Position numbers and translations under genes: made by a program
NCBI GenBank assembly: GCA_030607105.1
Contig: JAUWFF010000054.1
Span: 1 to 7,143, forward strand
Direction: 5' to 3'
DNA: 7,143 nt
DNA from: Filomicrobium sp.
GTDB lineage: Bacteria; Pseudomonadota; Alphaproteobacteria; Rhizobiales; Hyphomicrobiaceae
The notes under the pieces: model-generated
Seen by the model: only the letters and a program-made list of their open reading frames with translations
Told to the model about the DNA's origin: nothing
Database searches by the model: none
Part shown: positions 5,870 through 7,143 of the stretch, piece after piece
Layout of the letters: each line of letters opens with the position of its first letter
Numbering within the stretch: the stretch's first letter is position 1

Positions 5870-5908
5870 CGGGAGGCGGAAGATGGATCTAGGCCATTCC
5901 GCCTCCCG
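5870..5908 (+). repeat. Stable intercistronic hairpin between dctP and dctQ
   Basis: CGGGAGGCGGAA (5870-5881) and TTCCGCCTCCCG (5897-5908) are perfect 12-bp arms, and TGG/CCA inside the loop can pair further. It begins 25 bases after the dctP stop. No T-tract follows, so it is not a full terminator. A hairpin here could protect the 3' end of dctP mRNA or stop part of the transcripts, giving more binding protein than membrane subunits, as TRAP and ABC operons often need. Confidence 0.65.
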
Positions 5909-6046
5909 CTACGTTATCCGTCGATGGACTCTCATACCCTCGCCTTGACCAGCTTCTGACCGCTTCGCGAATCCACACGACAGAACGAACTTGGACTCGA
6001 TTACCAAGATGGTAGCAATCGCCGCGCGGAAACACGGAACCGACCA

Positions 6047-6661
6047 GTGCAAACCTATATAGATACTATCGACAAATTCTCGACCTGGGTCGGCCACGCC
6101 TTCGCGTGGTGCATCATGGTCATGATTTTCGGCGTCGGTTACGAGGTCTTCGTACGCTACGTCTTGCGCGACCCGACCGCATGGGCCTTCGACGTCAGTT
6201 ACATGATGTACGGGACCCTATTCATGATGGGCGGCGCCTATGCCCTCGCGCGTGACAGCCACGTACGCGGCGACGTTTTCTTCCGCACCTGGTCGCCGAA
6301 GACGCAAGCTGGCCTCGAGCTATTTCTTTATTTCATCTTCTTTTTCCCCGGCGTCATAGCGCTGATGATCGCCGGCTGGAAGTACGCTGGCCGCGCCTTC
6401 CGTTACCTTGAGGTCAGCTCGATGAGCCCGGCCGACGTCCCGATTTGGCAGTTCAAATTGATCATTCCCGCCGCCGGCGCCCTGCTCTTTATCCAGGGAA
6501 CGGCGCAGGTCTGCCGTTGTCTGCTGTGCCTGCAGACCGGCCAATGGCCCGGGAAAATCCAAGACGTTGAAGAGTTGGAGACGGTCCTCAAACACCAGGT
6601 TGAGGACCACGAACGCCTGCAGGACGAACTGGAAGACGACCAAGGAGCAGACGGCAAATGA
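6047..6661 (+). CDS. dctQ: TRAP transporter small membrane subunit (DctQ family)
   Basis: A 204-residue inner-membrane protein that pairs with DctM to form the TRAP translocator. Seen: four hydrophobic segments at about 17-39, 51-68, 90-112 and 133-160. The first loop carries EVFVRYVLRDPTAWAFDVS (33-51), with the Arg and Trp typical of DctQ, and residues 69-75 (RDSHVRG) match the conserved cytoplasmic RxxxHVRVD-like turn. The C-terminal 35 residues are strongly charged (EELETV, QVEDHERLQDELEDD) and likely helical, longer than in small DctQ proteins. The start is GTG at 6047 with only a weak GGA 8 bases upstream; no better in-frame start fits, since an ATG at 6009 is in another frame. The stop overlaps the dctM start in ATGA (6658-6661), so translation is probably coupled. 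Confidence 0.9.
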   Translation: MQTYIDTIDKFSTWVGHAFAWCIMVMIFGVGYEVFVRYVLRDPTAWAFDVSYMMYGTLFMMGGAYALARDSHVRGDVFFRTWSPKTQAGLELFLYFIFFFPGVIALMIAGWKYAGRAFRYLEVSSMSPADVPIWQFKLIIPAAGALLFIQGTAQVCRCLLCLQTGQWPGKIQDVEELETVLKHQVEDHERLQDELEDDQGADGK

Positions 6662-7143
6662 CGGACCCTCAAGTCGCGATCATGATGCTCGCGCTCTTCA
6701 TCCTCGTGGTACTGCTGGGCTTCCCGATTGCATTCACGCTTATGGCGATGGGCGTGATCTTCGGTTACTACGCCTATTACGACCCCAGCCGAATGGATAT
6801 GGACAGCTTCTTCTGGTTCCTCGACAATCGGATCTTCGACCTGCTAGTCAATCAGACCTATTCGGTCATGTCGTCTGACGTATTGACGGCCATCCCGCTG
6901 TTCCTGTTCATGGGCTATATCGTCGAGCGCTCCAACATCGTCGATCGCCTGTTCACCACCCTGCAGATCGCCGCCCGCAATCTACCCGGTTCGATGGCCG
7001 TTGCCGCCCTCATCACCTGCGCGCTGTTCGCCACGGCGACTGGCATCGTTGGCGCCGTCGTCACCTTGATGGGCTTGCTGGCCTTCCCGCAGATGCTGAA
7101 GGCGCGTTACGACGTCAGCTACGCTTCAGGCGTGATCTGCGCC
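6658..7143 (+). CDS. dctM: TRAP transporter large membrane subunit (DctM family), N-terminal part
   Basis: The first 162 residues of the main translocation subunit, which couples Na+ flow to solute entry; the gene runs off the right edge. Seen: hydrophobic segments at about 6-40, 78-94 and 113-148; the family motif LTAIPLFLFMGYIVERSNIV with IPLF and the ER pair; and small-residue-rich LITCALFATATGIVGAVVTL, matching the conserved A-x-(S/T)G-(S/T)-x-A-A region of DctM (here ATATGIVGAV). The start ATG overlaps the dctQ stop by four bases, and AGGAG (6643-6647) inside dctQ lies 10 bases upstream. Full DctM proteins have over 400 residues, so more than half is missing here. Confidence 0.92.
   Translation, partial: MTDPQVAIMMLALFILVVLLGFPIAFTLMAMGVIFGYYAYYDPSRMDMDSFFWFLDNRIFDLLVNQTYSVMSSDVLTAIPLFLFMGYIVERSNIVDRLFTTLQIAARNLPGSMAVAALITCALFATATGIVGAVVTLMGLLAFPQMLKARYDVSYASGVICA

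Overview
The window reads as a moderately GC-rich proteobacterial chromosome, most likely an alphaproteobacterium. This is inferred from the gene families (SLC13/RCK_C permease, SgaA-type aminotransferase, TakP-like TRAP transporter with a Tat-exported binding protein) and the codon style; there is no rRNA or other taxonomic marker. No mobile element, CRISPR array, tRNA or rRNA gene was seen.

Layout, left to right. (1) Positions 2-994, + strand: the C-terminal 330 residues of an SLC13/DASS-type anion permease with RCK_C (TrkA-C) domains, cut by the left edge. (2) Positions 995-1374: a 380-bp convergent gap with a strong intrinsic terminator and two further hairpins. (3) Minus strand, read right to left: a tautomerase-family remnant with no recognisable start (4235-3990), a serine-glyoxylate-type aminotransferase (3828-2626), an L-2-haloacid dehalogenase with all its catalytic residues (2564-1908) and a universal stress protein (1809-1375). 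The stress gene has its own likely promoter: a perfect FNR/FixK-type box placed where a class II activator site should be, about 41.5 bp from the inferred transcription start. (4) Positions 4248-4702: a divergent regulatory region with two dyads. (5) Plus strand: a TRAP transporter operon, dctP (4703-5845), an intercistronic hairpin, dctQ (6047-6661) and dctM (6658 to the right edge, cut).

How the genes may work together (inference). The TRAP system probably imports a small organic acid. The dehalogenase would convert (S)-2-haloacids to (R)-2-hydroxyacids, for example haloacetate to glycolate. The aminotransferase would consume glyoxylate, the oxidation product of glycolate. This suggests a short two-carbon or halo-acid utilisation locus, but no glycolate-oxidising enzyme is visible and the ligand of the transporter cannot be read from sequence. 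I see no evidence of a wholly new system. The most notable points are the FNR-type promoter of the stress gene, the start-less tautomerase and several well-formed dyads in the gaps.
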